A stretch of 64,000 nt of DNA from Streptomyces sp. NBC_00239 (GTDB lineage: Bacteria; Actinomycetota; Actinomycetes; Streptomycetales; Streptomycetaceae): NCBI RefSeq assembly GCF_036194065.1, contig NZ_CP108095.1, positions 5,518,001-5,582,000 on the forward strand, read 5' to 3'. A program made the translations under genes and the position numbers. Positions 18,152 through 25,957 of this stretch are shown piece after piece. The notes beneath the pieces are model-generated. The model saw only the letters and a program-made list of their open reading frames with translations, was not told the DNA's origin and searched no databases. Positions within the stretch are counted from its first letter, which is position 1; each line of letters starts with the position of its first letter.

Positions 18152-20257
18152 TCAGGCCGGGTGGATCCGGACGGCGCAGACTTTGAATTCCGGCATGCGT
18201 GACACGGGGTCGAGGGCCGGATTCGTGAGGGAGTTGGCCCGCCCCTCACCCGGCCAGTGAAACGGCATGAACACCGTGTCTGCCCGAATCGCATCGGTGA
18301 TCCGGGCCGGCGCCACGGCCCGCCCCCGCCGCGACACCACCACCAGCGGCTCGCCCTCCACCGCGCCGACCCGTTCCGCGAGCCGCGGGTGCAGCTCCAC
18401 GTACGGGCCGGGCGCCGCCGCGTTCAGCTCGTCGACCCGGCGGGTCTGCGCCCCGGACTGGTACTGGGCCACCACCCGGCCGGTGGTCAGCAGCAGCGGG
18501 TACTCCGCGTCCGGCACCTCCGCCGCGTCCCGGTGCGCCACCGCCACGAAGCGGGCCCGCCCGTCCTCGGTGGCGAACCGGTCCAGGAACAGCCGGGGCG
18601 TGCCCGCCGCCCCCTCCGGGCACGGCCAGAACACCCCGTCCTCCGCGGCGATCCGCGCGTAGTCGATCCCGGAGTAGTCCGCCGGGCCGCCCCGGGACGC
18701 CCTGCGCAGCTCCTCGAAGACCTCTTCGGGGTCGGTGGGGAAGCCCTTGCCGTGGCCGAGCCGGGCCGCCAGCCCGTGCAGCACCTCCAGGTCGCTGCGC
18801 ACCCCGGGCGGCGCGGTCAGCGCCCGCCGGCGCAGCAGCACCCGCCCCTCCAGGTTGGTCGTCGTCCCGGTCTCCTCCGCCCACTGGGTGACCGGCAGCA
18901 CCACGTCCGCCAGCGCCGCCGTCTCCGACAGGACGACGTCCGCCACCGCGAGGAAGTCCAGCGACCGCAGCCGCTCCTCGATGTGCGAGGCCCGCGGGGC
19001 CGACACCACCGGGTTGGAGCCCATCAGCAGGAGCGCCCGTACGTCCCCGCCCAGCGCGTCCAGCAGCTCGTACGCGCTGCGGCCGGGGCCCGGGAGGGAA
19101 TCGGGGTCCACCCCCCACACGGCGGCCACGTGGGCCCGCGCCGCCGGGTCGGTGAGCTTGCGGTAGCCGGGCAGTTGGTCGGCCTTCTGGCCGTGTTCGC
19201 GGCCGCCCTGCCCGTTGCCCTGCCCGGTGAGGCAGCCGTACCCGGACAGCGGGCGGCCGGCCCGGCCGGTGGCCAGGCACAGGTTGATCCAGGCGCTCAC
19301 GGTGTCGGTGCCCTTGGACTGCTGCTCGGGCCCGCGGGCGGTGAGCACCATTGCGGACTCGGGCGCGCAGAACATCCGTACGGCCTCGCGCAGCTTCGGC
19401 ACCGGCACGCCCGTGAGCCGCTCGACCAGCTCCGGCCAGTGGGCCATCGCGGCGGCCCGGGCCTCGTCCCAGCCGGTGGTGCGGCCGGCGATGAACTCCT
19501 CGTCGGTGCGGCCCTCGGCCACCACCAGGTGCAGCAGGCCGAGCGCCAGCGCGAGGTCGGTGCCGGGGCGCGGGGCGAGGTGCAGGTCGGCCTGTTCGGC
19601 CGTGCGGGTGCGGCGCGGGTCGACGACGATCAGGGTGCCGCCGTTCTCCTTCAGCTCGGTGAGGTAGCGCAGCGCGGGCGGCATGGTCTCGGCGAGGTTG
19701 GAGCCGACCAGGATCACGCAGCCGGTGCGGGGGATGTCCTCCAGCGGGAAGGGCAGGCCGCGGTCGAGCCCGAACGCGCGCTGGTGGCCGGCGGCCGCCG
19801 AGGACATGCAGAACCGGCCGTTGTAGTCGATCTGCGAGGTGCCGAGCGCTACCCGCGCGAACTTCCCGAGGGCGTAGGCCTTCTCGTTGGTCAGACCGCC
19901 GCCGCCGAAGACGCCGACCGCGTCCGGGCCGTACGCGCGGCCCGTGCGGGCGAGGCCGTCGGCGACGGCGTCGAGGGCCTCCTCCCAAGTGGCCGGTTCG
20001 AGCGCGCCCGTGGCGTGGGAGCGGATCAGGGGCTCGGTCAGGCGCACCCGGGAGGAGAGCAGGGCCGGCGCGGTGCGGCCCTTGCCGCACAGTGCGCCCC
20101 GGTTGACGGGGAAGTCGGGTCGCTCCACCACCGTGACGGCGCCGCCGGGTGCCGGGCGCAGGGACATCGCGCACTGGAGTGCGCAGTACGGGCAGTGGGT
20201 CGCGGTGTCGGACGCGGGACCCTGTGCCGGGGCGGTGGGGGTGTGCGGGGTGGCCAT
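18152..20257 (-). CDS. nasA: Assimilatory nitrate reductase catalytic subunit
   Basis: Molybdopterin (bis-MGD) oxidoreductase reducing nitrate to nitrite; cytosolic, 701 residues. The N-terminal [4Fe-4S] motif is CPYCALQC with a distal Cys in GALCGKGR. Mo-cofactor contacts include SSAAAGHQRAFGLDRGLPF and SNLAETMPPALRYL. The C-terminal domain has TGRVVAQYQSGAQTRRVDEL. There is no C-terminal extra ferredoxin domain. ATG at 20257 gives MATPHTPTAPAQGP. The upstream region contains GTTTC/GTTAC words resembling parts of a GlnR site but no clear full box. It supplies nitrite to NirBD. Confidence 0.93.
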   Translation of the reverse strand: MATPHTPTAPAQGPASDTATHCPYCALQCAMSLRPAPGGAVTVVERPDFPVNRGALCGKGRTAPALLSSRVRLTEPLIRSHATGALEPATWEEALDAVADGLARTGRAYGPDAVGVFGGGGLTNEKAYALGKFARVALGTSQIDYNGRFCMSSAAAGHQRAFGLDRGLPFPLEDIPRTGCVILVGSNLAETMPPALRYLTELKENGGTLIVVDPRRTRTAEQADLHLAPRPGTDLALALGLLHLVVAEGRTDEEFIAGRTTGWDEARAAAMAHWPELVERLTGVPVPKLREAVRMFCAPESAMVLTARGPEQQSKGTDTVSAWINLCLATGRAGRPLSGYGCLTGQGNGQGGREHGQKADQLPGYRKLTDPAARAHVAAVWGVDPDSLPGPGRSAYELLDALGGDVRALLLMGSNPVVSAPRASHIEERLRSLDFLAVADVVLSETAALADVVLPVTQWAEETGTTTNLEGRVLLRRRALTAPPGVRSDLEVLHGLAARLGHGKGFPTDPEEVFEELRRASRGGPADYSGIDYARIAAEDGVFWPCPEGAAGTPRLFLDRFATEDGRARFVAVAHRDAAEVPDAEYPLLLTTGRVVAQYQSGAQTRRVDELNAAAPGPYVELHPRLAERVGAVEGEPLVVVSRRGRAVAPARITDAIRADTVFMPFHWPGEGRANSLTNPALDPVSRMPEFKVCAVRIHPA

Positions 20258-21038
20258 GCGGCCAGCGTGCGTCGCCGGTGTTACGTGGACCGCCCCGTTT
20301 CGGTTACACCCCCGGTACACCCACCTCAGCCCCCCACCCCCACACCGGTGAGCCCCCCAGCCGACCGCGGCACCCCCCTCAGCCTCGTCGGTGCCCGAGG
20401 TGCCACCCCCCTGCCGCGGCGGCAACTCCCGGCCTCGCCGGCCGACCGCGGCGCACCCTCAGCTTCGCGGACGCCCTGCGGCCACCACCCGGCCTCGCCG
20501 GCTGCCCTGGGCGCAATCCCCGTCTGCGCCGACGCTCGTGAGGCAACCTCCAGCCTCGCCGGCGTTTGAGGCGCGGGTCCGGGCGGAGCCCGGCAACCCC
20601 GCGCACCCTCAGCCCCTCCGGCGCTTGAGGAGCGGGTCCGGGCGGAGCCCGGCAACCCGCGCACCTTCAGCCCCTCCGGCGCTTGAGGAGCGGGTCCGGG
20701 CGCAGCCCGGCAACCCGCGCACCTTCAGCCCCTCCGGCGCTTGAGGAGCAGGTCCGGGCGGAGCCCGGCTAACCCCGCGCACCCTCAGCCCCTCCGGCGC
20801 TTGAGGAGCGGGTCCGGGCGGAGCCCGGTACCCGGCGGAGCCGGGTTGCAGTCTTGGAGCTCCGCCCCAAACCCCGCGCCTCAAACGCCGGCGAGGCTGG
20901 AATTGCCGCACGCAGAGCGTCGGCGAGGCTGGAATTGCCGCACGCAGCGCGTCGGTGGGGCTCGAGGTCGCACGCGAGCGCGTCGGTGGGGCCGGGGGTT
21001 GCGCCGCGGGCGCTACGCGTCGGCCGGTTCGGGCCCCG
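20258..21038. other. Long repeat-filled gap upstream of nasA
   Basis: No gene is supported in 781 bp. The first ~80 bp next to nasA hold its promoter region with the words GTTAC and GTTTC. The rest is degenerate ~30-bp units (~20340-20549), the expanded element B (20550-20900) and more units pointing the other way (20901-~21005). Confidence 0.6.
20550..20900. repeat. Palindromic element B, expanded by four ~58-60-bp tandem units
   Basis: The outer ends match element A (CCAGCCTCGCCGGCG... and ...CGAGGCTGG). Between the arms lie four tandem units marked by GCGCTTGAGG at 20621, 20679, 20737 and 20797 (spacing 58, 58, 60 bp). The right arm has the usual GGAGCTCCGCCCC and CTCAAACGCCGG. Confidence 0.85.
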
Positions 21039-21803
21039 TCACGGCCGCGGGCCGGCCGCCCGGTCCAGCGCGCGGGCGACGCCTTCCTCCCGCGGTCCGA
21101 GGAAGTGCGGATCCGGCTTCACGACCGCGTCCAGCGCCGCCTTGCCCGCGGCGAACACCTCGCGCGCGCCGCCGTAGTACCAGGTCGCGTCGAGCGGCTC
21201 CGACACCCCGACGCCGTACGACTCGACCCCCGCGGCCTGGCACAGCGCCACCGCCCGCCGGATGTGGAAGCCCTGGCTGATCAGCACCGCCCGGTCCACG
21301 CCGAAGATCTTCTTGGCCCGGACGCACGAGTCCCAGCTGTCGAAGCCCGCGTGGTCGCTGACGACCCGGTCGGCCGGGACCCCGTGCGCGGTGAGGTACG
21401 TACGCATCGCGTCCGGCTCGTCGTACTCGGTACGGCTGTTGTCGCCGGTCACCAGCACCACCTTCACCCGCCCGGCCCGGTACAGCTCGGCCGCCGCGTC
21501 CAGCCGGTGCGCGAGGTACGGGGTCGGGCGCCCGCGCCACAGCCCCGCGCCGAACACCACCGCCACGTCGGAGACCGGCGCGTCGGCCGTGGTCCGCAGC
21601 CGGTCCCCGGCGACGGCGTGCGTCCAGGCCGAGGGCAGCAGCGCGAGGACGCACACGGCCATCACGGCCTGGACCAGCCGGCGCCGGCGACGGAACCGGC
21701 GACCCACGGTCGCAGCCGCGTGCTGCTCCGGCCCGTGCTGCTCCGGCCCGTGCCGCTCGGGTGCGGGCTGTTGCTCGGTCCCGGGCTGCTCGGGTGCGGG
21801 CAT
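21039..21803 (-). CDS. YdcF/SanA-like (DUF218) membrane protein
   Basis: A 254-residue protein of the DUF218/SanA/YdcF family, implicated in envelope integrity and vancomycin exclusion in enterobacteria. The N-terminal ~35 residues are polar and repetitive (HGPEQHGPEQH), then a basic RRFRRRRR, one membrane helix (VMAVCVLALLPSAWTHAVA), and the family domain: VAVVFGAGL, YRAGRVKVVLVTGDNSRTEYDEPDAM, LISQGFHIRRAVALCQAAG. ATG at 21803 has GGAGGGG upstream. Biochemical activity is unknown. Confidence 0.85.
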   Translation of the reverse strand: MPAPEQPGTEQQPAPERHGPEQHGPEQHAAATVGRRFRRRRRLVQAVMAVCVLALLPSAWTHAVAGDRLRTTADAPVSDVAVVFGAGLWRGRPTPYLAHRLDAAAELYRAGRVKVVLVTGDNSRTEYDEPDAMRTYLTAHGVPADRVVSDHAGFDSWDSCVRAKKIFGVDRAVLISQGFHIRRAVALCQAAGVESYGVGVSEPLDATWYYGGAREVFAAGKAALDAVVKPDPHFLGPREEGVARALDRAAGPRP

Positions 21804-22154
21804 GGCGGTTCCCCCTCCGTCAAACGATCTCCCTGTCAGGGACGCGGCAGCGGCGGGACCGGTTTCCCCACGTGACGTTCCCCACCAGCGCCGGCCTCCG
21901 CCTCCGCCTCCGCCGGACGCGCGCCTCCGCCTCCGCCGGACGCGCGCCTCCGCCTCCGCCGGACACGCGCCTCCGCCTCCGCCGGACGCGCGCCTCCGCC
22001 TCCGCCGGACACGCGCCGCCCCCGCCGTCCCCCACGCCCACCCCCCCGCCCGCCTCCGCCGCTGACACCCCCGCCGCAGCCACCGTGAGCGGACGGTAAA
22101 CACCTGTCACCCCCACGCAACGGGACGGCAACCTCGGCCCGTCAGGATCGGCTC
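21804..22154. other. Gap with 23-bp tandem repeats
   Basis: Between the YdcF-like gene and the small ORF before the chelatase. About a third is occupied by the 23-bp tandem array; the rest is Pro/Ala-codon-like GC-rich sequence without a supported gene. Confidence 0.5.
21897..22015. repeat. 23-bp tandem repeat, five units
   Basis: Units containing CCTCCGCCTCCGCCGGAC recur with an exact 23-bp period (ggac at about 21915, 21938, 21961, 21984, 22007). The fourth-last base of the unit alternates g/a. The period is not a multiple of three, so it is not a conserved protein repeat. Confidence 0.8.
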
Positions 22155-22358
22155 ATGACGGAGCCGGCGCGCCCTTCCGAGTCCCTGTCCCTCCCCTTCG
22201 GCAGTGCGGCCGAGTTGCTCGGCCGCATCACCCTCCAGCTGGGGACCCAGCTCAGCGGCCTGCGCCCGCCCAGGCCCCGGCGGAACGGAGCCCCCGCATG
22301 CCCACCCTCGTCGCCGTCGCCCACGGCAGCCGGGACCCCCGCGCCCTCCAGACCGTGA
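22155..22358 (+). CDS. Possible small ORF overlapping the start of the chelatase gene
   Basis: 67 codons from ATG 22155. Third positions are almost all G/C up to the chelatase start at 22298, as in real Streptomyces genes. An AGGA lies about 9 nt before the ATG. It then overlaps the chelatase by 61 nt in another frame, where the product becomes Pro/Ser-rich. The first ~48 residues include GSAAELLGRITLQLGTQLSG, a plausible amphipathic helix. It may be a small protein coupled to chelatase translation, or chance. I recognise no homologue. Confidence 0.35.
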   Translation: MTEPARPSESLSLPFGSAAELLGRITLQLGTQLSGLRPPRPRRNGAPACPPSSPSPTAAGTPAPSRP

Positions 22359-23110
22359 CCGCCCTGCTCGAACGGATCCGGGAACTGCGCCCCGCGCTGA
22401 CCGTCAGGCTCGGCCACATCGAGCTGAACGAGCCGCTCCTCGACGACACCCTCGCCACCCTCGGCGTACGCGGTGCCCCGGACGCGCCGCGAACGCCGAC
22501 GGCCCCGGCAACCCTGACCCCGCCCGCCGCCGCAGCCGCCACCGCCCCGGACGCCGTGCTCGTGCCGGTCCTGCTCGGCCGCGGCCACCACGTCGCCCAC
22601 GACCTGCCCCGCGCCGCCGCCGACGCCGCCGCGACCACCGGCCTGCGCGCCGCGGTCGCCGCCCCGCTCGGCCCGCACCCCCTCCTCGTCGAGGCCCTCT
22701 GCGACCGCCTCCTCGAAACCGGCTGGGCCCCCGGCGACGGCGCCGCGGTGGTGCTCGCGGCCGCCGGCTCCCGCGACCCGCACTCCGCCGCCGACGCCCG
22801 CAGCACCGCCCGCATGCTCTCCGAGCGGCTCGGCGGCATCCCCGTCCTGCCCGGCTACGCCTCCGCCGCCGCGCCCACCGTCCCCGAGGCCGTCCGCGCC
22901 CTCGCCGCCCGCGGCCGCCACCGGATCGCCGTCGCCTCGTACTTCACCGCGCCCGGCCGGTTCGCCGCCCAGTGCGCCGCCGCCGCACCCGGCCCCGCCG
23001 CCGCGCCCCTGGGCGACCACCCGGCCCTCGCCCGGCTCTTGCTCCACCGCTACGACGAGGCGCTGGCCCGCCCGTACGCCTCCGCCCGCCGCGAGCCGGT
23101 CCCCGCCTGA
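22298..23110 (+). CDS. Sirohydrochlorin chelatase (CbiX-like)
   Basis: A 270-residue protein with two tandem CbiX-type halves. The N-terminal half opens with LVAVAHGSRDPRALQTV, where His9 is the expected metal/catalytic ligand. The second half starts around GAAVVLAAAGSRDPHSAADA, and GYASAAAPTVPEAV is the conserved C-terminal segment. It inserts iron (or cobalt) into sirohydrochlorin; here iron for the siroheme of NirB is the natural role, given nasA next door (inference). ATG at 22298 has a GGAACGGAG upstream. Confidence 0.9.
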   Translation: MPTLVAVAHGSRDPRALQTVTALLERIRELRPALTVRLGHIELNEPLLDDTLATLGVRGAPDAPRTPTAPATLTPPAAAAATAPDAVLVPVLLGRGHHVAHDLPRAAADAAATTGLRAAVAAPLGPHPLLVEALCDRLLETGWAPGDGAAVVLAAAGSRDPHSAADARSTARMLSERLGGIPVLPGYASAAAPTVPEAVRALAARGRHRIAVASYFTAPGRFAAQCAAAAPGPAAAPLGDHPALARLLLHRYDEALARPYASARREPVPA

Positions 23111-23240
23111 CGCCGCCCACCTGGCGACCTGACCAGCCGCCCACCGGGCCCGCCCGCCAAGCCGACCGCCCGCCCGCCCGACCACCCGCCCGGCCCGCCC
23201 GGTCCGCACCGTCCGCACCCGGATTGTCGGCCCGTCCGGT

Positions 23241-23246
23241 TAACGT
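23241..23246 (+). promoter_or_regulatory. Putative -10 box, leaderless dgt transcript
   Basis: TAACGT ends 6 nt before the ATG at 23253. No Shine-Dalgarno sequence precedes this start. Confidence 0.4.
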
Positions 23247-23252
23247 CAGTGC

Positions 23253-24551
23253 ATGGAAGGCAGCACCGCACCCGAAGCGCCCTACGACCCCTCCGCCACC
23301 GAACGATGGGCCGCCGAGCCCGACAAACGACCAGGCCGCACCGCCTTCCAGCGCGACCGCGCCCGCGTACTGCACTCCGCCGCGCTGCGCCGCCTCGCCG
23401 GAAAGACCCAGGTCGTCACCCCCGGCACGCGCTCCTACGACTGGGACGCCAGCCCCCGCACCCGGCTGACCCACTCGCTCGAATGCGCCCAGGTCGGCCG
23501 CGAACTCGGCGCGGCCCTCGGCTGCGACCCCGACCTCGTCGAAGCCGCCTGCCTCTCCCACGACATGGGCCACCCGCCCTTCGGACACAACGGCGAGGAG
23601 GTGCTCAACGAGTTCGCCAAGGACTGCGGCGGCTTCGAGGGCAACGCCCAGTCGCTGCGCCTGCTCACCCGCCTCGAACCCAAGCGGTTCGTCACCGACC
23701 CGGACACCGGCGCCCTGACCAGCGTCGGCCTCAACCTCACCCGCGCCTGCCTCGACGCGGCCACCAAGTACCCCTGGGCGCGCGGCGACCACCCCACCGA
23801 CCCGGACTCCGTGAAGTTCGGCGCGTACGAAGACGACCTGCCAGTCTTCGAGTGGCTGCGCCGCGGCGCGCCCGCCGACCGCAAGTGCTTCGAGGCGCAG
23901 GTCATGGACTGGGCCGACGACGTCGCGTACTCCGTGCACGACTTCGAGGACGGCCTGCACGCCGGGCACCTCGACCCCAACATGCTGTTCGCCGAGCCCG
24001 AGCGCACCGACATCTGGCGCGTCGCCATCGGGCGCTACGTACCGGCCGACACCGACCCGGAAGAGCTGCGCGAGGCCCTCGACCGGCTGATGGGCGAGGA
24101 GTGGTGGCCGCACGGATACGACGGCTCGGCCGTCGCGCAGGCCCGCCTCAAGGACGCCACCAGCCAGCTCATCGGCCGGTTCTGCCTGGCCGCCGAGGGC
24201 GCCACCCGCGAGGCCTTCGGCGCCGGCCGCCTCACCCGCTACGACGCCGAGCTCGTCGTCCCGCGCGCCGCGCGCAACGAGTGCGCCGTCCTCAAGGCCG
24301 TCGCCGACCTGTACGTCATGCAGCGCGAGGAACAGGGTCGGCTCCGCGCCGACCAGCGCATCGTCCTGGCCGAACTCGCCGAGGCCCTCCACGCCCGCGC
24401 CCCCGAGGGGCTCGACCCCCAGTTCCGCGCCCTCTTCGACGCGGCACCCGACGACAAGGCCCGCAAACGCGCGGTCATCGACCAGCTGGCCTCCCTCACC
24501 GACGCCTCCGCCCGCACCCTGCACGCCCGCCTCACGACGCGCCGAGGGTGA
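23253..24551 (+). CDS. dgt: Deoxyguanosinetriphosphate triphosphohydrolase-like protein
   Basis: HD-domain enzyme hydrolysing dGTP (or other dNTPs) to nucleoside and triphosphate; cytosolic, 432 residues. The metal-binding HD motif is [17 protein letters not shown], preceded by [17 protein letters not shown]. The second HD ligand is in [17 protein letters not shown]. It starts [19 protein letters not shown] at 23253. It precedes a ferredoxin reductase and dnaG, fitting a DNA-metabolism neighbourhood. Confidence 0.93.
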   Translation: MEGSTAPEAPYDPSATERWAAEPDKRPGRTAFQRDRARVLHSAALRRLAGKTQVVTPGTRSYDWDASPRTRLTHSLECAQVGRELGAALGCDPDLVEAACLSHDMGHPPFGHNGEEVLNEFAKDCGGFEGNAQSLRLLTRLEPKRFVTDPDTGALTSVGLNLTRACLDAATKYPWARGDHPTDPDSVKFGAYEDDLPVFEWLRRGAPADRKCFEAQVMDWADDVAYSVHDFEDGLHAGHLDPNMLFAEPERTDIWRVAIGRYVPADTDPEELREALDRLMGEEWWPHGYDGSAVAQARLKDATSQLIGRFCLAAEGATREAFGAGRLTRYDAELVVPRAARNECAVLKAVADLYVMQREEQGRLRADQRIVLAELAEALHARAPEGLDPQFRALFDAAPDDKARKRAVIDQLASLTDASARTLHARLTTRRG

Positions 24552-24645
24552 GCCGATCGGGCCACCGCCCTCTTCACGGGGCAGGCTCTGTGCGGGACGC
24601 TCGCATGTGGCCGCATGTGGCGAAGAGGTTATGAGGAGGCATCAC

Positions 24646-25923
24646 GTGGTCGACGCACACCGGACGTTCGTCATCGTCGGCGGAGGGCTGGCCGGGGCCA
24701 AGGCAGCCGAAACCCTCAGGTCGGAGGGGTTCACCGGCCGCGTGATCATGATCTGCGACGAGCGCGACCATCCCTACGAACGGCCCCCGCTGTCCAAGGG
24801 GTTCCTCACCGGCAAGGAGGAGCGCGACTCCGTCTTCGTGCACGAACCCGCCTGGTACGCGCGCGCCGACGTCGAGCTGCACCTCGGCCAGCCCGCCGTC
24901 CACCTCGACCGCGAGGCCAAGACGGTCCGGCTCGGCGACGGCACCCTCGTCCACTACGACCGGCTGCTCCTGGCCACCGGCGCCGAACCGCGCCGCCTGG
25001 ACATCCCCGGCACCGACCTGGCCGGCGTGCACCACCTGCGTCGCCTCGCCCACGCCGAGCGGCTGCGCCGGGTGCTCGCCGCCCTCGGCCGCGACAACGG
25101 CCACCTGGTGATCGCCGGGGCCGGCTGGATCGGCCTGGAGGTGGCCGCGGCCGCCCGCGGCTACGGCGCCGAGGTCACCGTCGTCGAACCCGAGCCCACC
25201 CCGCTGCACTCCGTGCTCGGCCCCGAACTCGGCCGCATCTTCGCCGACCTGCACGCCGAGCACGGCGTCCGCTTCCACTTCGGCGCCAGGCTCACCGAGA
25301 TCACCGGCCAGGACGGCATGGTCCTCGCCGCCCGCAGCGACGACGGCGAGGAGCACCCCGCGCACGCCGTGCTCGCCGCGATCGGCGCCGCCCCGCGCAC
25401 CGCGCTCGCCGAGACCGCCGGGCTGGCCCTCGTCGACCGGGCGCACGGCGGCGGCATCGCCGTGGACGCCTCGCTGCGCACCTCCGACCCCGACGTCTTC
25501 GCCGCCGGCGACGTGGCCGCCGCCCACCACCCGCTGCTCGGCACCCGGCTGCGCGTCGAGCACTGGGCCAACGCCCTCAACGGCGGCCCGGCCGCCGCCC
25601 GCGCCATGCTCGGCCACGACGTCTCCTACGACCGCGTCCCCTACTTCTTCTCCGACCAGTACGACGTGGGCCTGGAGTACTCCGGCTACGCCCCGCCCGG
25701 CAGCTACGACCAGGTGCTCATCCGCGGCGACGCGGCCAAGCGCGAGTTCATCGCGTTCTGGCTGTCCGAGGGCCGGGTGCTCGCCGGCATGAACGTGAAC
25801 GTGTGGGACGTCACCGAGCACATCCAGGCCCTGATCAGGTCCGGAAGCCGCCCGGACCCCGACGCGCTCACCGACGCGACGGTGCCGTTGGAGACCCTGG
25901 CCGCCCCGGCCGCCGACCGCTGA
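24646..25923 (+). CDS. FAD-dependent oxidoreductase (ferredoxin reductase type)
   Basis: A 425-residue NAD(P)H:ferredoxin/rubredoxin reductase-like flavoprotein. FAD motif FVIVGGGLAGAKAAETLR at the N-terminus, then RPPLSKGFL, ATGAEPRR, the NAD(P)H motif VIAGAGWIGLEVAAAARGYGAEV and the C-terminal FAD contact FAAGDVA. GTG at 24646 is preferred because GAGGAGG lies 7 nt upstream; ATG at 24631 would overlap that ribosome-binding site. The partner (ferredoxin or P450 system) is not adjacent. Confidence 0.88.
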   Translation: MVDAHRTFVIVGGGLAGAKAAETLRSEGFTGRVIMICDERDHPYERPPLSKGFLTGKEERDSVFVHEPAWYARADVELHLGQPAVHLDREAKTVRLGDGTLVHYDRLLLATGAEPRRLDIPGTDLAGVHHLRRLAHAERLRRVLAALGRDNGHLVIAGAGWIGLEVAAAARGYGAEVTVVEPEPTPLHSVLGPELGRIFADLHAEHGVRFHFGARLTEITGQDGMVLAARSDDGEEHPAHAVLAAIGAAPRTALAETAGLALVDRAHGGGIAVDASLRTSDPDVFAAGDVAAAHHPLLGTRLRVEHWANALNGGPAAARAMLGHDVSYDRVPYFFSDQYDVGLEYSGYAPPGSYDQVLIRGDAAKREFIAFWLSEGRVLAGMNVNVWDVTEHIQALIRSGSRPDPDALTDATVPLETLAAPAADR

Positions 25924-25945
25924 GGGGTTTGCCCCGGCGCGGCCG

Positions 25946-25951
25946 TAGACT
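25946..25951 (+). promoter_or_regulatory. Putative -10 box, leaderless dnaG transcript
   Basis: TAGACT ends 6 nt before the GTG at 25958. The short 34-bp gap after the reductase gene has no Shine-Dalgarno in front of dnaG. Confidence 0.4.
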
Positions 25952-25957
25952 TCACGC

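Noticed and set aside
20258..20345. GlnR box upstream of nasA
   Set aside because: GTTTC and GTTAC words are present, but their spacing does not give the gTnAC-n6-GaAAC pairs seen at 14309-14346. Left as unproven.
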